DNA of 64,000 bases from Lunularia cruciata (taxonomy: Eukaryota > Streptophyta > Marchantiopsida > Lunulariales > Lunulariaceae): NCBI GenBank assembly GCA_948567375.1, contig OX419755.1, positions 8,313,001-8,377,000 on the forward strand. The letters run 5' to 3'. Below are positions 46,782 through 59,302 of this stretch, piece after piece. Made by a program: the position numbers and the translations under genes. A model generated the notes under the pieces. The model was not told the origin of the DNA. It did no database searches and saw only the letters and a program-made list of their open reading frames with translations. Numbering within the stretch: position 1 is the first letter of the stretch; the number at the start of each line of letters is the position of its first letter.

Positions 46782-49700
46782 TGTGGTACCCACATTTTTT
46801 GTTTTTTTATGGTTAGTAGGGTTTAAGAGACAAAGTAAGCGCGGAAAAGTCAAATTGCGGACAAAGAAGAGGCGAAAGTAACTTCGGAGGAAAGCCAAAG
46901 AAGCTGACATCGGATCTCATGATGGAGGTACTCGGAAGAGGAGTACGCCGGAAATAGGCCAAAGATCATCGTCTTCGGGTTGGAAAATGCAGGAAAGACG
47001 AAGACCGTTTAACAACCTCTATATGTGGCAAGAAAGTACATTTCAAGAAACGGCGGGGGCAGAAGAATCATGTCTTGACAGTGACCGGGAGTGCACGCAA
47101 AAGAGAGAAAATCACCGATGAAATCAACTCAAGAATGACTGCGATTTGGGGCAATATAAAATTGCAACTACGCAGGAGGAATTCGAACCCTCTGAGTAAA
47201 TTCCCAATTCCTTTGAGTAGTTGTCCTGCAGTAATGCGTGTCCGAAAGCCCGTCGAGAGTGAAATTTTCCGAAACCCTGAGGGAGTTAGAGTGTCTTGTA
47301 CAAGAGAGGGTTTGATTTTCCAACAATGTAGAACGAGAGAACAAATCATGGCAAAGAGGGTGGCCAACGCGCTGGCAGTGAGAGGTTTTGCAATTTGAAG
47401 AGTAGATGTAGTAGCTGGGATTAAAGTCTTGGTTAGACTTCGTATCACCTTTTTAGCATGGAACTGGAATTTCAGTTTCCCTGGAGTGATGGTAGAGATT
47501 GCTGCCAGTAATTGTGAAGAGGGTCCCAAAGTAGAGGGGAAGAGAAGCAATCCGGCTTGATGGACTGAGTTGGATTGGAAGTTAGTCCTGGGGAGAGAAG
47601 CAGGAGAGTCGACAGGGATCACCTTCTATCGGAAGTGTGATGCTGCAGAGGAGACGGCAAAGATTTGCAATTCGTTTTTTGTTCCACAAACTACGAATGG
47701 TTACAAGGTGGAATCTTATCGGGACCCGATCCAAAGAAGTGTCGTGGAGGCGATGATGGCCATGTTCAAGCCGGAGCGAACGACCTATGTAACCATGCAG
47801 TAGGTAGTCTTCTTCCATCAAATGTTTGCAGGAGTACCAGTGAATTGGGCGAAATGCTTCCATCACCAAACAAGTCAGATGGTGGTGAATTGGAGAACGG
47901 GCTTGCCACCGCATTATTTTGCACCGTTCGCGGCTCATTTCTACTTTGGGCTGAACTTACTGTCCAAAGATGAGTGTCATCGTATGGTCTCACACATGCA
48001 CCCCAATTTGAGGCGGGAAGCAGACAAAGAGGAGCGACAGTATATGCTTCATCTGCGAGCGAATGACAAATACTTTGCAAGGACGGGATAATGGAAGATC
48101 AAAGATGTTGCCAGTCCAAAGACAAAGAAGCGAAGTAAACCCGAAGAAGCCAAATCATCGCCCATCCCACGCAAGACTCGGAGGCTAATGTTGAAGACCA
48201 CTAAAATTGTCAGAGGGGCATCATCAGAGTCGGAGTCTGATGAAGAAACTGAGTCGCAAGAAGAAGACTCGGAAGAAGAAGAGCTCACCTTGAAAAGTAA
48301 GGAGTCTGGGAGCGACAGTGAGGGTGAACCTGAAGTCCAACAATCGGTGGTGGTAAGTGAGGCAATGATGGAGAACAAGCCAAAACCCAAAGCAAAGAAG
48401 GAGTATCCCGCGGGGCCAAGTTCAAGAGGCCAAGACAAAGATAGTGCCAACACTATGAAGATACAAAGATTGCGACTTCAAATGAAGGAGCCGATGACGC
48501 AGGAGAAGACTCCAGACGAAGGTGGCGATGAAGAAGAAAATTTCGGCAGGATAGCATATTTGACAAAGGTGGTCACACCTTTGATTGAGCTATTGAAAGA
48601 ACATTGTATGGGAATTGCCCAAGATTGAGTGAAAGGGATGAATGAGCTGCAGGTGGTGAAGCATCTGTTGAAGGAAGTTCAGGAGCTACAGGAGCATCAA
48701 GTCCGAAGAAGTGCGGAAATTGAAGATCTTCGGAGGGAGGAAGACTCGAGGAAGGAGATGCTGAGCCTGATACAAGGAAGATGCGCAGAGAAGGAGAAGG
48801 AATTGCAGAAGCAAGCCGGGGAATTGAAGGAGCAGGCAATGTGGCTCAACAAGATGAAGGAGGAAGTGAGTGATGTGCGCATCAAAAATGTTCAGCTGAA
48901 GGCAATGACCATCATGATGGAGCAGGAGTTGGATAGCTTGAAGAAGAGTGCCGCAGCAAAAGATCAAGCATGGTAAAGAGAGCTGGCGGCCAGACAAGAA
49001 GAAGAGGAACGACTACGAGAACTTGTCAGAAGTGCAGAATTGCAGAGTATGTAGTATGCAGAGGAGAAGAAGATGCTCGCTGCAGAATACAAAGACGAGT
49101 TGGAGATGTATCAAGCGGAGTTGAAGGTGGAACATTCTTGAGGATACGCATCGGACTTAGTAGGGGACATTGCGGGGAAATTACGAGCAATCTTAAGCAC
49201 AAAGGCTGAAGGGAGATTGGAAGAAGCTCGTCTGCATGAGTTGAAGTTACTTGTGTAGGAGACTCGGAAGCAAAGAGCCAAGGACGTGGATATGAATACC
49301 TTGCTAATTTGGTTGAGAGAACGTGTAGATAGAAAAATGTTGGAGGTAGAAAATAATGTTAGTCTTAGGCTAGATTTAGTCAATTCAGAGTTAGAGAAAA
49401 TTTGGACTAGTGTGATAGTGGAGAAGAAACCCGATGTTGCAGATGTAGGAACTCAAGTGTCATCGGACTTGAGAATTGACACATTAGAGAGAGTGGGTCG
49501 GGAAATAAGAGTGTAGATAGAGTAAACCAGAGTTCAATTGAAGATTGTAGTGAAGAAGTTGTAGAATTAGTAAAGAAATTAGTAGAATCAGTCATACCCA
49601 AAGAAGGTGAAATAGCAAGAAGATCATCGGGTTTGGAAGCCGATGATGAGGTCGACATTGGATCGGGATAGAAGTCAATTCTAAGATACGAAAGGGCAGA

Positions 49701-50469
49701 TATGAAGAGATAGATTGTTACTTAGGATCTGTAGGTAGGAAGAGATGTTAGGAAGCGGTGCTTAGGTAGGCAAGTCTGCCGTTTGCTTCAGTATTTAAGT
49801 GGAGCATTCGTAGTACAATGTTATTCAGTATTCAACTTTCTAAAGATAGATAAAGCAAAGTGCTGTTCTTAGTGCTCGTCGCTTAAGCTTAATTCCGATT
49901 GTCAATTTCATGTTTGTGTTTGTGAGTGTGTGGAGAATTCTGAAGAGCAAGTCAGTGTGTTTGTGGATGTTGGAATCTGCAGCCTTGATCTTCATTCTGT
50001 GTGTTTAATCCTGAGTGACGTGCATCGGAGCAATGCCTTGACAGATCTGAGAGGAATTGTAGTGTTGGTAGTATTCTGCATTTGTGAGTGCAGTACGAAG
50101 TTGATGTGAAGCAATTTGGGTCGAGGAAGCTGTGCCTTCAGTGGAGGGGTGGAACACAATTTTGAGGCAAAATTGGTCTTTGCAATGAAGTGCCGTCTTC
50201 GGGAGAATTTGAATCATCACAATCAAGAGTTGTTTGGACAAAATTTACTATGATGTGATTATGTGTGCGTATTGTGACAAGTTGTTAAGATTGTGAGCTT
50301 GTTACTCTCTTCTGTGTGGAGTTTCTACCTGAGAGATTAAAGAAGCAATCAAGAAGAACTGCAATTGTGACTTTTGACTTTGTATTTGACTAATTCTGGA
50401 TAGTATCTCTGTGGGAACGAACTTTACTAACCCGATTACCGCAAAAGTGATATTTGCCGGGTTGTCACA
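46782..50469 (+). mobile_element. TGTGG...CACA element, 3.7-kb copy
   Basis: It begins TGTGGTACCCACA and ends GGTTGTCACA, flanked by 'gcaat' and 'gtaat' (5-bp target duplication with one difference), and interrupts the old gypsy pol. The ends and duplication size are those of LTR elements. A TATA-like 'tcagtatttaagtgg' near 49790 followed by about 670 bp of non-coding sequence resembles an LTR with a U3 promoter, R and U5. No internal LTR pair is visible. It may be a giant solo LTR, or a non-autonomous LTR-type element. The middle contains reading frames (next entry). Fossil, with several interruptions. Confidence 0.75.
47461..49672 (+). pseudogene. Unassigned acidic coiled-coil coding region in the 3.7-kb element
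   Basis: Consecutive open stretches suggest a large protein. An N-terminal globular part has FFVPQTTNGYKVESYRDPIQ and VNWRTGLPPHYFAPFAAHFY. An acidic, Ser/Glu-rich stretch follows (48220-48330), then a Lys/Glu/Gln heptad-rich coiled coil (48629-48976). A tail ends in EVDIGSG, shared with the two shorter copies. No retroviral gag, protease, reverse transcriptase or integrase motif is seen. I do not recognise the family. The region is broken. Confidence 0.5.
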
Positions 50470-50474
50470 GTAAT

Positions 50475-52079
50475 GTTGTACCTCATGGGTTTTAGTTTTG
50501 AATATTGGGAGGAAATAGTCTCCAATAAACCAAGTTGGTAGTTAGGTGAGGGACGGGTATGTCACCTACCAATACACTTTAGTAGTGGCAGTCTTTGGTT
50601 CACTATAGTTTAGGACCATGGCGGCATCAATTTTAGGTTTTAGTGGTTCTATTACTTGGCTTGGTGACTTATTGGAGAAGAACGTCCATGTAGAGGATAC
50701 TTTGGTACCAAAGGAGATCACTTGGATTTGGAGAACAAGTGAGATTGTTCCATCCAGCTTGGATATTCCATTGTGGAGTTCAGAGGAAGTTTTGTAGTAG
50801 CATGTGGATCAGTTAGTGCAACTGGCTTGGAGTGGAGCCTTTGTACCACTAAGAGACTAGTGTGAGGATGAGCCTTTGGAGTTGATTACCTTGACTCCTT
50901 TGGACACCACACTCATTGCTTGGCAATATCTAGTAGAGGGAGTATGTCTATTGGAATTGTTTGGTGAGATTAGCACTGGACTAGCTACGATAATACAAGC
51001 AAGTATACAAGTACAGAGGTACTTGTATGCAGAGAGAGATGAGATTGCTAGGCAAGTCTCTCTACATCATGTGGTGCACTTGGCTTATTAATATCTTGAG
51101 TTATTACCAATGTCAACAATTAAGGGTTACCAGAAGACCCTACCAACAAACATTTACTTACTAGGGGCATAGGATCTGAAGAGACATGGTCCCATTCAAT
51201 TGGTGATTTTTGGATGGCCATGTTAGGGACATACACATGCTGGCCAAGTTTTGGGTCTTCAAGATCTCTATTCTAGTGTGTTTTGGGGAGATGTTACATA
51301 TACTACATCTCCAAGTTCATAAGTCCATTTCTCCAACTTACATTTTGGAGAACATCCCTTTGATGGGTGATTCTCATACCCGGGTGGTGGCAAGTACACA
51401 TTGGGTCCATTCTAGGGTGGGACCTGCTGTGTTGTTGGATGCATCTAGATTGGGATCATAAGCTCATCATCTTTGTCTTTGGTGGACAAACCTCTTACCC
51501 AAAGAGGTTCTATAGTGTGCTTACAATGGGATTCAACGACTAGACCACCTCATTGTTGATGACATCTTGGATGATAGGCGTTAGTCTCAGATGGTGATAG
51601 TGGCTGATAGGTCACTTATGGTAGTGGTGAACCTAGTTGGTTAGCCCTGAGCCACTTTTCCCCCACTTATGAGTTTCCCAAGCTTCCATGCTTTTTGAGA
51701 GGGAGGTCTTGGACTTGTTTGGGACTTATAGTTATAGTAGTTGGTGGAGCCCAATGCCAATGAAAGAAAGTGGGTAATGGATTTTTGCACCTATATTACT
51801 ACTATTCTAGGTATGTTAGAGGCATCCAAGCATCCAATGTTAGGTCAAGCTAAGGACCCAAATTTTTTGACCTGGATTGTGAGCCTTGACTTAGTAGAGC
51901 AACATATGTATCACCACTCAGACACTTGTGAGCTCTATGCCTATCAAGATGATTCAAGCACATGCCAAGGAAAATAGACTAAGTGGGCAAGGTATTCTTG
52001 GGACATAAAAATGGCCACTAGTGAGAGAGGTCTACTTGGGGTCCATCAAGGTGAGCATGGTCTACTTGGGATGTAGCTA
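50475..52079 (+). pseudogene. Protease end and methyltransferase region of the old gypsy copy
   Basis: It matches 37650-39290 of the younger copy. The motif I equivalent (LLELFGEISTGLATI), YLYAERDE, an ILENIPLMGDS motif VI segment and the LTWIVS tail are still readable. This shows that the methyltransferase domain was present before the two copies diverged. Heavily decayed, with many interruptions. Confidence 0.8.
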
Positions 52080-52084
52080 AAGGA

Positions 52085-53859
52085 TGTGGTACCCACATTT
52101 TTCATTTTGGACAAGTTTTGAAAAAAAAGTGCCTTGCTGAAACCCGAAGAAGCTTACTTCGTGTCAAAGGAGGAAAAACTAAGATCAGATGTGAAGGAGG
52201 GCAGATCCGAAGGAGGAAGGGAAGTTGCAGGTCAGGATTCTTGCAGGGAGCATATCTCAGTGACCATAAGTCCAAATCATGCGTGCTATATCTCGTTTGA
52301 AGCATCTTGTTCAAAGCTTTCTATTGCCACCAAAATTGCAAAGTTTGGAGATCTGCAAAATAAGTTACAAGCATTTGAAGTTTTGAGAGTAGGTTTGTGT
52401 CTTTGGGTTAGTGTCTTCGGGTCAATATGACTTCGGACTTCGGACTTTGGGTTTACATGACTTTGGGTCATGAGACTTCACCTCAAGACAAAGATGACTA
52501 AATCAAAGGTAGTAGGACCTTGGAGTGTAGTGCAGGTGACTTTAGGAATCTTGGGGGAAGCATTAGAGGAAGTTAGAGTAAGGAGAGAAGATATTTAGGA
52601 TACCTATGACTTCAATTTTAGTTCTGATTGAAGATAAGATAGAATTAGAGGAGAAATAGAAGTAATGAATAAACCCAAAGTGCAGGATCATACAGTAAGT
52701 GTCTTCAGGTCAATTACATGAGTGATTAGGAGAAAGTGGATTACAAATTGAAGGTGTAGATAGTGTACCCATGCTTTCAATTACAATTCTTGATGATGAC
52801 ATAGTAGAATTAGTAAAGGAATTGATAGTAGTAAAACCCAAAGTAGATGAAGTAGGAGTACATATGTCTTTGGAGTTATCATTGGAGACTTTAGAGAAGA
52901 GTGGGTCGAGAGATAGAGATTTAGAAGGATTACCAGTGATAGGAATTGTAGATCAGAGTGGAGAATTAGTAGAATTGGTAGAAGATGTAGGAGTTGTGAA
53001 ACCCGAGGAAAGAGTAGTAGGAAGTGAAGTTACTTCAGGTTCGGGTTTGAAAGCCAAGGAAGAAGTAGACATCGGATCTGATTAGTAATAGATTTGAGAT
53101 TTGAATAGGCAGATATGAAGAGGTGCATTGTCATTTTGGATCTGCAAGTTTATAGAGTCATTAGGAAGAGGTGCATTAAGAAGATAACTGTCGATTGCTT
53201 CACTATTTAAGAGTGGCATTCATAGTCTTATGTTGTTCAATGCTCATAATTCTGAAAATAGATAAAGCAAAGTGCTGTGAAGCAGTGCTCGTTGCTTGAG
53301 TTTGATTTCAAGTATCAGCTTTGCAATTGTGTTTGTGAGTGTGTGGAGAATTTCAAAGTGCAAGTCAGTGTGCTTGTTGGATGTTGGATTTTGCAACTTT
53401 GATCTTCATTCTATGTGTTTGATCTTGAGTGAAGTGCAATCAAAGCAATGCCTTGATAGATCTGAGAGGAATTGTAGTGTTGGTAGTATTTTGCATTTGT
53501 GAGTGCAGTGCAAAGTTGATGTGAAGCAATTTCAATCAAGGAAGTTGTGCCTTCAATGGAGGGGTGGAACATAATTTTGAGGCGAAGTCATTTTGCAGTG
53601 AAGTGCCATTTTTGGGAGAGCCTGAATCATCACAATCAAGATTGTTTGGAAAGAATTGATGGAGTTGTGATTAAGGAGTGCAAATTTGTGACAAGACTAC
53701 GAGTCAATGCTTGTTACTCTCTTCTGGGTGTGGTTTCTACCTGAGAGATTAAAGAACTCAAGTTTGACTTTGTATTTGGAAATTTATGACTTGTATCTCT
53801 ACGGGAACAAACTTTACTTACCCGATTACCGCAAAAGTGATATTTGCCGGGTTGTCACA
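52085..53859 (+). mobile_element. TGTGG...CACA element, 1.8-kb copy
   Basis: It begins TGTGGTACCCAC and ends GGTTGTCACA, with a perfect 5-bp target duplication 'aagga' on both sides, inside the old gypsy pol. It shares both ends with the 3.7-kb and minus-strand copies. A 104-codon frame at 52771-53085 starts MLSITILDDDIVELVKELIV and ends EEVDIGSD; the minus copy has a 104-codon equivalent. A TATA-like 'actatttaagag' lies near 53200. Confidence 0.85.
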
Positions 53860-53864
53860 AAGGA

Positions 53865-56242
53865 CATATGGAGCTTGCAACCAGATCAAAGGGATTTTTT
53901 CCACACAAAGGTTGGGACTTCTAGTGGTTGGGAGTATGACACTATTTTTCCCAAGGGCCCAATGTAGTAGCCAATCAATATGTCTTCTACTCCTATATCA
54001 GTTATAGAGGATACTTAGGAGCTAGATTTGGGACCCCAACTTATAAGAGGAGAAAGATAGAGAGTTTGGAGGTTTTTGAGGAGCTACACAAGTTGTTTTT
54101 CCTTTAGTATGAAGAACCTGGTATTTGGATTGAATTGACTAGCAATACACTAGTTTTTGGACATCCCTATTGATATAGTGACATGGAGAGAGTAATGATT
54201 CAAAGTAGGAGTAGAGACCTTTTGAGGTTGGTTTGGTAGAGATTTCACATGGAGAGTATGCATTAGCCATAGTGATGCTAGCCAAGAAGGGTATGCATGG
54301 AAACTACATAGATAGGCAAATGTGTGGAGATTATCATCTTATCAACCAATAGACTACGATTGATTGTTATGATATGCCTACACCAAAGGAGATCTTTGAT
54401 GTGATTAGGCATGCAAAGGTATTCAGTACTTTGGATCTTCAATCAAGATAAGGGATCAAGGAAGAATATAAGCCCAAGATAACATTTGAGCTATTGATCC
54501 TCACGGCAAGGATGTGTTATGTCAGTGGAGGTTCTTACCATTTGGGTTAAAGAATACTCTTGTCAAATTCTAGAGGGTCATGGACATGATCCTTGCTAGG
54601 TTGGATTTTGCTCAGTGCTATATTGATGACATTTTGTTCTATAGCAATATTGTGGAGGAGCATGAGAGACATTTGTTGGAGGTTTTTGAGAGATTGAGAT
54701 CTCATGGACTCAAATTACATCCTTGGAAGTGTAGATTCTTCTACAAGCAAGTTGAGTATTTGGGTCACACTATCTACCTTGGAGGACTTGGTGTTGAATA
54801 GACCAAAGTGGAGACTATTGTGCATATTCCTTGGCCTACAAATGTGAGCAGAGTGCAAGCATTCCTTGGGTGGACAAAGTTCTATCACTGCTATGTTATA
54901 GAATTTAGTGCCATTGCCAAGGCTTGACAAAACTCACCAAGCTTACATATGAGTGGTGTTGGAGAGGTGAGCATGATAGAGCTTTTGTAGAGCTCAAGGA
55001 GAGGTTGACATATGCTCCTATTTTGAGGAGACCAATTAGAGGACGACCATTTTAGGTTCACACTGATTGGATTATGTTGGGGCTTGGAGCAGTGATCACC
55101 CAACATGATGATGGTGGAAGGAGTTTGTGGTGGCCTTTGCTAGTCACTCCAAAAATTTAGTGGAGGTGAAGAATAGTTCATATGAGGGAGAGTGCTTGGT
55201 AGCAATATGTGCAATAGCACATTTTTGATGTTACCTATTTGGTAACCCTTTTACTCTCATCATTGATCAACAACCACTAAAGTGGTTGATGTAGTTTGAC
55301 AAGCTTTTAGAGAAGCTTGCATGATGGGCTCTGATTTAACAAGAGTATGATTTCATGGTTATTCACAAACCTAAAGTTGTGAACTATGATGTAAATGGGT
55401 TGAGTAGAACCCATGTCCCAACAAGCAAGATGAGACTGAAATACATTGGCATGGTGAGACAAATGAGGAGATGGTGCGAGGTTGGCATGCATCTACTTTT
55501 CTTTGTATATTTTTTGAAACTTTGGTGGTATCTCTCTCAATGCATACAAGAAGGGTTATTGAAGTCACAGATCCAAAGAGTGGAGATGGTGGTACAACTT
55601 AGTGAGACATCCATGATGATGTCTTAATGATAGATTATCTTTGCATTGGTGTTATGGGTGGTACAGTTGGAGCCAATAAGAGAAACTGTGTTCTTCAACA
55701 AGCCAAGCGGTTTAGATTGGAGGGCAAACACTTTATTCATGTATAGGAGGATGGTAGAGTGCAAGTAGTACCACTTCCATCTCAAAGATTACAATTGGTC
55801 CATCATGCTTATGAGGAGCTAGGACATTTAGGAGTAAAGCAGACATATAACTTACTCTAGAGTCATTATTGATAGTGCAATATGCAAATTGATGTACAAT
55901 AGTTTGTTGCCAAATGTGTAGTTTGAGGCCGAGTTAAAGCATCATGCAATGCTCCTATGCCACAATTTACATCCATTACCTATCATGGGATTGGGTTACC
56001 ATTGACTATGAGATATCATTGGTATGTTTTAGTGATGGTGGAGCACTTCTCCAAGTGGATTGAGTTGGTGGCAATTCTTGACAAGTTGAGTGAAGGGACG
56101 GCTTACTTATTCTTGGATCGGGTTCTTAGTCATTTTGGTGCACCTGCTGAGGTTTTGATTGCTCAAGGTACAAAGTTCTTGGGGAAGTTTCAGGTCTTGT
56201 ATGACGAGGCTTTGATTTATCATCATTATAAATGACCAAGAT
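53865..56242 (+). pseudogene. Reverse transcriptase, RNase H and integrase of the old gypsy copy
   Basis: It matches 39310-42190 of the younger copy. The CYIDDILFYS motif, the RNase H block and the integrase core around VMVEHFSKWIELVA are recognisable. It stops where a minus-strand chromovirus LTR begins at 56243. Heavily decayed, with many interruptions. Confidence 0.85.
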
Positions 56243-56653
56243 TGAGGAGAGAAATAGGAGAATGGAAGATCATAATTGGATACTTGAATGTGAGTAAACT
56301 CCAAATGCCTAGCATGAGCTTTGGTTTTGGTATTTATAAGGAGCATACAAGGCTCTTGAGAAGCCTCTCAAGAAGCTTTTATGAGCCACTTTCTTCAAAT
56401 ACAAGCCAAGTTAATTGAGAAGCTTCTCAAGAAGCTTCTTTCTAGAAGCCACCTACTTGGCTTGCAAGCTAAGTTAGTTGGAAACTTCTAGAAGCATCCT
56501 TCTAGAACCTACTCACTTAGGGTGCAAGCTAAGCTAATTGGAAAACTTCCCAAGAAGCTTTGTAGATACTTTTGGAATATTCTAAGCTAATTTGGCCTAT
56601 TTGCTACTTTATTAGCCCTAACTAACTTTGTTGCTAAACTCTATATTGTTACA
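56243..56653 (-). repeat. 3' LTR of the minus-strand chromovirus
   Basis: On the minus strand it begins TGTAACAATATAG, preceded by a purine-rich 'gttaggagaata', and ends TTTCTCTCCTCA. It contains a TATA box 'ccttataaatacc' and several 'gaagcttctcaagaagctt' palindromic words near 56390-56440. Confidence 0.8.
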
Positions 56654-58480
56654 TATTCTCCTAACGCTAGTTGGTGACATCCTTGTCGCCATTGAAGCTT
56701 CAAACTCTTGGATGGCCATTTTTGCATTCTATAGATGAGAAAGAGGTTCCCATGTGCATCATGAAGGGGATACTCTTTCCAAAGGACCTTATATTCCGTA
56801 TGTTATCAACGGCCTTGTTGAATGTGACAACATGCAAGGACTTCAACTTCATATTCCTCATGATTGTTGATAGGATGGGAGGAGGAGGAGATGGACATGA
56901 GAGGAAAAAGAAGATGGATTATGGACAAAGGATTTCAACTTAGAAACATGAAAGACATGGTGGATGTGCATATGACAAGGCAAGGCAAGTCGATAAGCAA
57001 CAAGAGAAATGATTTGTGCGATCTCAAAGGGTCTTATCCAATTAGGAGTAAGTTTATGGACTTGGGTGTCAAGTGGGAGGGGCAGGTTAGTAGACAAGAG
57101 CATGACTTCATCACCAACTTGAAAGGTGAGATCACAACAAGTGGTTTGCATATTGTTTTTGATGATTTTGGGCAACAAGGAGGTGAGATTTGGCTTGTTG
57201 GAGGGATTGGGATATGGTGGTCAAGAAGGTTGAAGTATGAGGGACATGAGATGGAAGAGAAGCAAGAAGAGAATCTAGAACAAGTGGATCTTGCCTAAAA
57301 TTGAGGAAAAAAGGAGAGAATCCGATGCTTGCATGTTTGGAATTATTGTATGAAAACTCCACAATTGTAAGATATTCATCCCAATTGGTATGGTGAACAT
57401 TGACAAAAGCACAAAGTATATCCTCTAAGGTGCAATTTCACATTTAGTTTGTCCATCAGTTTGAGGATGATAGGCCATGGACAAAGCAAGCTTGGTGCCA
57501 AGTATCTAGAAGAGTGCTTGCCAAAACTTTCTAGTGAAGCAAGGATCATGGTCAAAGATGAGTATATGAGGTATCACATGATGCTTGAATACATTGTCAA
57601 AGTAGATATATGCCAAAGTTGGAGCATCCATAATATCAACTATTGGTGGCAAATGGATTTGCTTACTAAGCTTATCCACAAACACCACAATTGTTATGTG
57701 ACCTTGCTTTGTCTTGGGCAAGGAGGTGATGAAATCTAAGCTTATATGTTCCCAATGAGTAGATGGAATAGGGAATGGTTGAAGGAGTCCACTCGGTTTT
57801 TGGTCACTACCCTTGTTGCATTGGCAGCTCTTACACAATCATACAAACTCCCAAAATCTTGTGCCATGTTGGGCCACCACTATTGGCATTGGTGGGTTCC
57901 TAAGGTCTTGTCCACACCCATGTGACCAACAACTAGTAAATCATGGGCTTCTTGAAAGTGCACAAGTCGGAGATCACCTTTGATTGGAACATAAATCCGT
58001 TCCTCATAGAATAGAAGGCCTTCCTTGAAGGAGAAGGTGTTGTACTTCTTGTTGCATGCTGCAAGGCAACCTTGTATCATCTGAAATAATTGCTCTTGTT
58101 GTAGAGCTATCCTAAACTTGGTTTGGACTTTGGAGTCAATTGACACCGTTGTAATTGCTGCCATGATGAGAGGAAGAGACTTCAAATCAGGTCATCATGA
58201 TAGGGCATCAAGGATGACATAAAACTGATTGGGTTTGTACTCAAGTTTGATGTCAAACAACTGTAGTTGTTCCTCCCATCAATGATGTTGACTCTTCATA
58301 TATTTCAAATGTAATGTGTGCAACAAAGGCTTGTGATCAGTTTGCATGACCACTTGTTTCCCCAAGAGATAATGCCTCCATACCTTGGTGGCATATGCTA
58401 TCACTAGTTGTTCTTGATCCCCATTAGAGTAATTCCTTTCCGTCGTATTGAGTCTACAAGACACAAAGGCAATGGGATGA
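56243..58480 (-). mobile_element. 3' part of a chromovirus (Ty3/gypsy), minus strand
   Basis: Reading from 58480 downward: RNase H (ERNYSNGDQEQLVIAYA, QTDHKPLLHTLH), the integrase zinc segment and core (SLDFITSLPKTKQGHITIVV, HDPCFTRKFW), an integrase C-terminal segment (FQVGDEVMLLSTNLPL), a decayed chromodomain near 56690-56880 (EYEVEVLA, VLWKEYPL) and the 3' LTR. It is inserted in the old gypsy integrase; its 5' part is absent. Broken, with several interruptions. Confidence 0.88.
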
Positions 58481-58799
58481 AATCCATGGTAGGGCCCACT
58501 ATCATTTGCACTATTTGTACCATCAAGTGTGCCATCAGCAAGACCGTAAGGGTTGGAAACCTAGGTCAAGATCAGAGGATATACTTTTGAAGTGCAGCTC
58601 CAAAGAGCTCACTTCCTTGATGTTGTGCCTTTGAGTTCTTGGCTATGGTGGATAGAGGCTGGCAAGCGTCACTTAGAGTTGCTTAGCTAGAGTGGGTGTG
58701 ACTTGACTATATCAATGCCTAGTTGTTGGCAGATTGTTGAGTAATAGATCAAGTACTGATTTGATTGAGTGTGAATAGAGTTGAGAATAAATTGATTAT
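58480..58799 (+). repeat. 3' LTR remnant of the old gypsy copy
   Basis: It matches the LTR at 43245-43693 from 'atggtggggcccac' to its end 'gatta', with many C-to-T type differences. The first third of the LTR is replaced by the chromovirus fragment. Confidence 0.8.
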
Positions 58800-59290
58800 T
58801 GTGGCACTTTAGATTTCATGTATGACTTATGTGTGAGTTGTGCATCTATAGTGTATGATGTTGACAATGATTTATGTTGTGTAGCAATGTATATACGCAT
58901 GAAAACATATATAACTATGTATACATCATCTCTTGTATACACACTCATCAGAATCTGCTCGTTTGAAATCCTACTCTCTCAAGTATGATTCTAGTTTCTC
59001 ATACTAGGCTCTAAGAGCTTGCTTAAGACCATGTTAGGTTTTACTCTTATGCCTTAGGGTTACCTTGTATGTGGGATATTGATCACTTGCATGTTGATAG
59101 AGAGAGTGGATTGTGAGAAGGTAGTAGCACTGGACTTGCATCTGAGAAGAGCCAGATTCAGTAAAGAATTCCTGCAAAGCTTCACGCGGACGTAGCCTCA
59201 CATCGAGATGAACCACGTAATCATATCTACTGCATAAACTCACCTATAATCTGCATGTTGTTGTAACTCTCATGAGTTTTATCAAATAAC
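58800..59290 (+). repeat. LTR-like unit followed by a primer-binding site
   Basis: It starts TGTGGCACTTTAG directly after the old gypsy LTR and ends before TGGTATCAGAGG at 59291-59302, a near-perfect initiator-Met primer-binding site. Its first 100 bases equal 43138-43244. It is either the 5' LTR of another element, whose internal part is not recognised, or an extension of the gypsy LTR. Confidence 0.6.
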
Positions 59291-59302
59291 TGGTATCAGA
59301 GG
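59291..59302 (+). promoter_or_regulatory. Retroelement primer-binding site
   Basis: TGGTATCAGAG matches the first 11 bases of the complement to plant initiator-Met tRNA, directly after an LTR-like unit. Confidence 0.7.

Larger units (their letters stand above)
28486..58799 (+). mobile_element. Old Ty3/gypsy copy with methyltransferase region, split by nested insertions
   Basis: This fossil is the outer element of the nest. Pieces of its 5' LTR (28486-28632, 31533-31828), leader, gag (to 33461, then 44023-45783), protease, methyltransferase (50475-52079), reverse transcriptase to integrase (53865-56242) and 3' LTR (58480-58799) lie in order and match the younger copy at 33462-43693. Intervening blocks are later insertions. 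Relative to the younger copy it is strongly shifted toward T and A, consistent with long-term loss of methylated cytosines. It is heavily broken, with many interruptions. The 5' LTR abuts a copia element, so it inserted into that. Confidence 0.85.

Noticed and set aside
48049-48453. Ser/Leu-rich minus-strand frame in the 3.7-kb element
   Set aside because: It is the shadow of the acidic Ser/Glu-rich plus-strand frame at 48188-48628.
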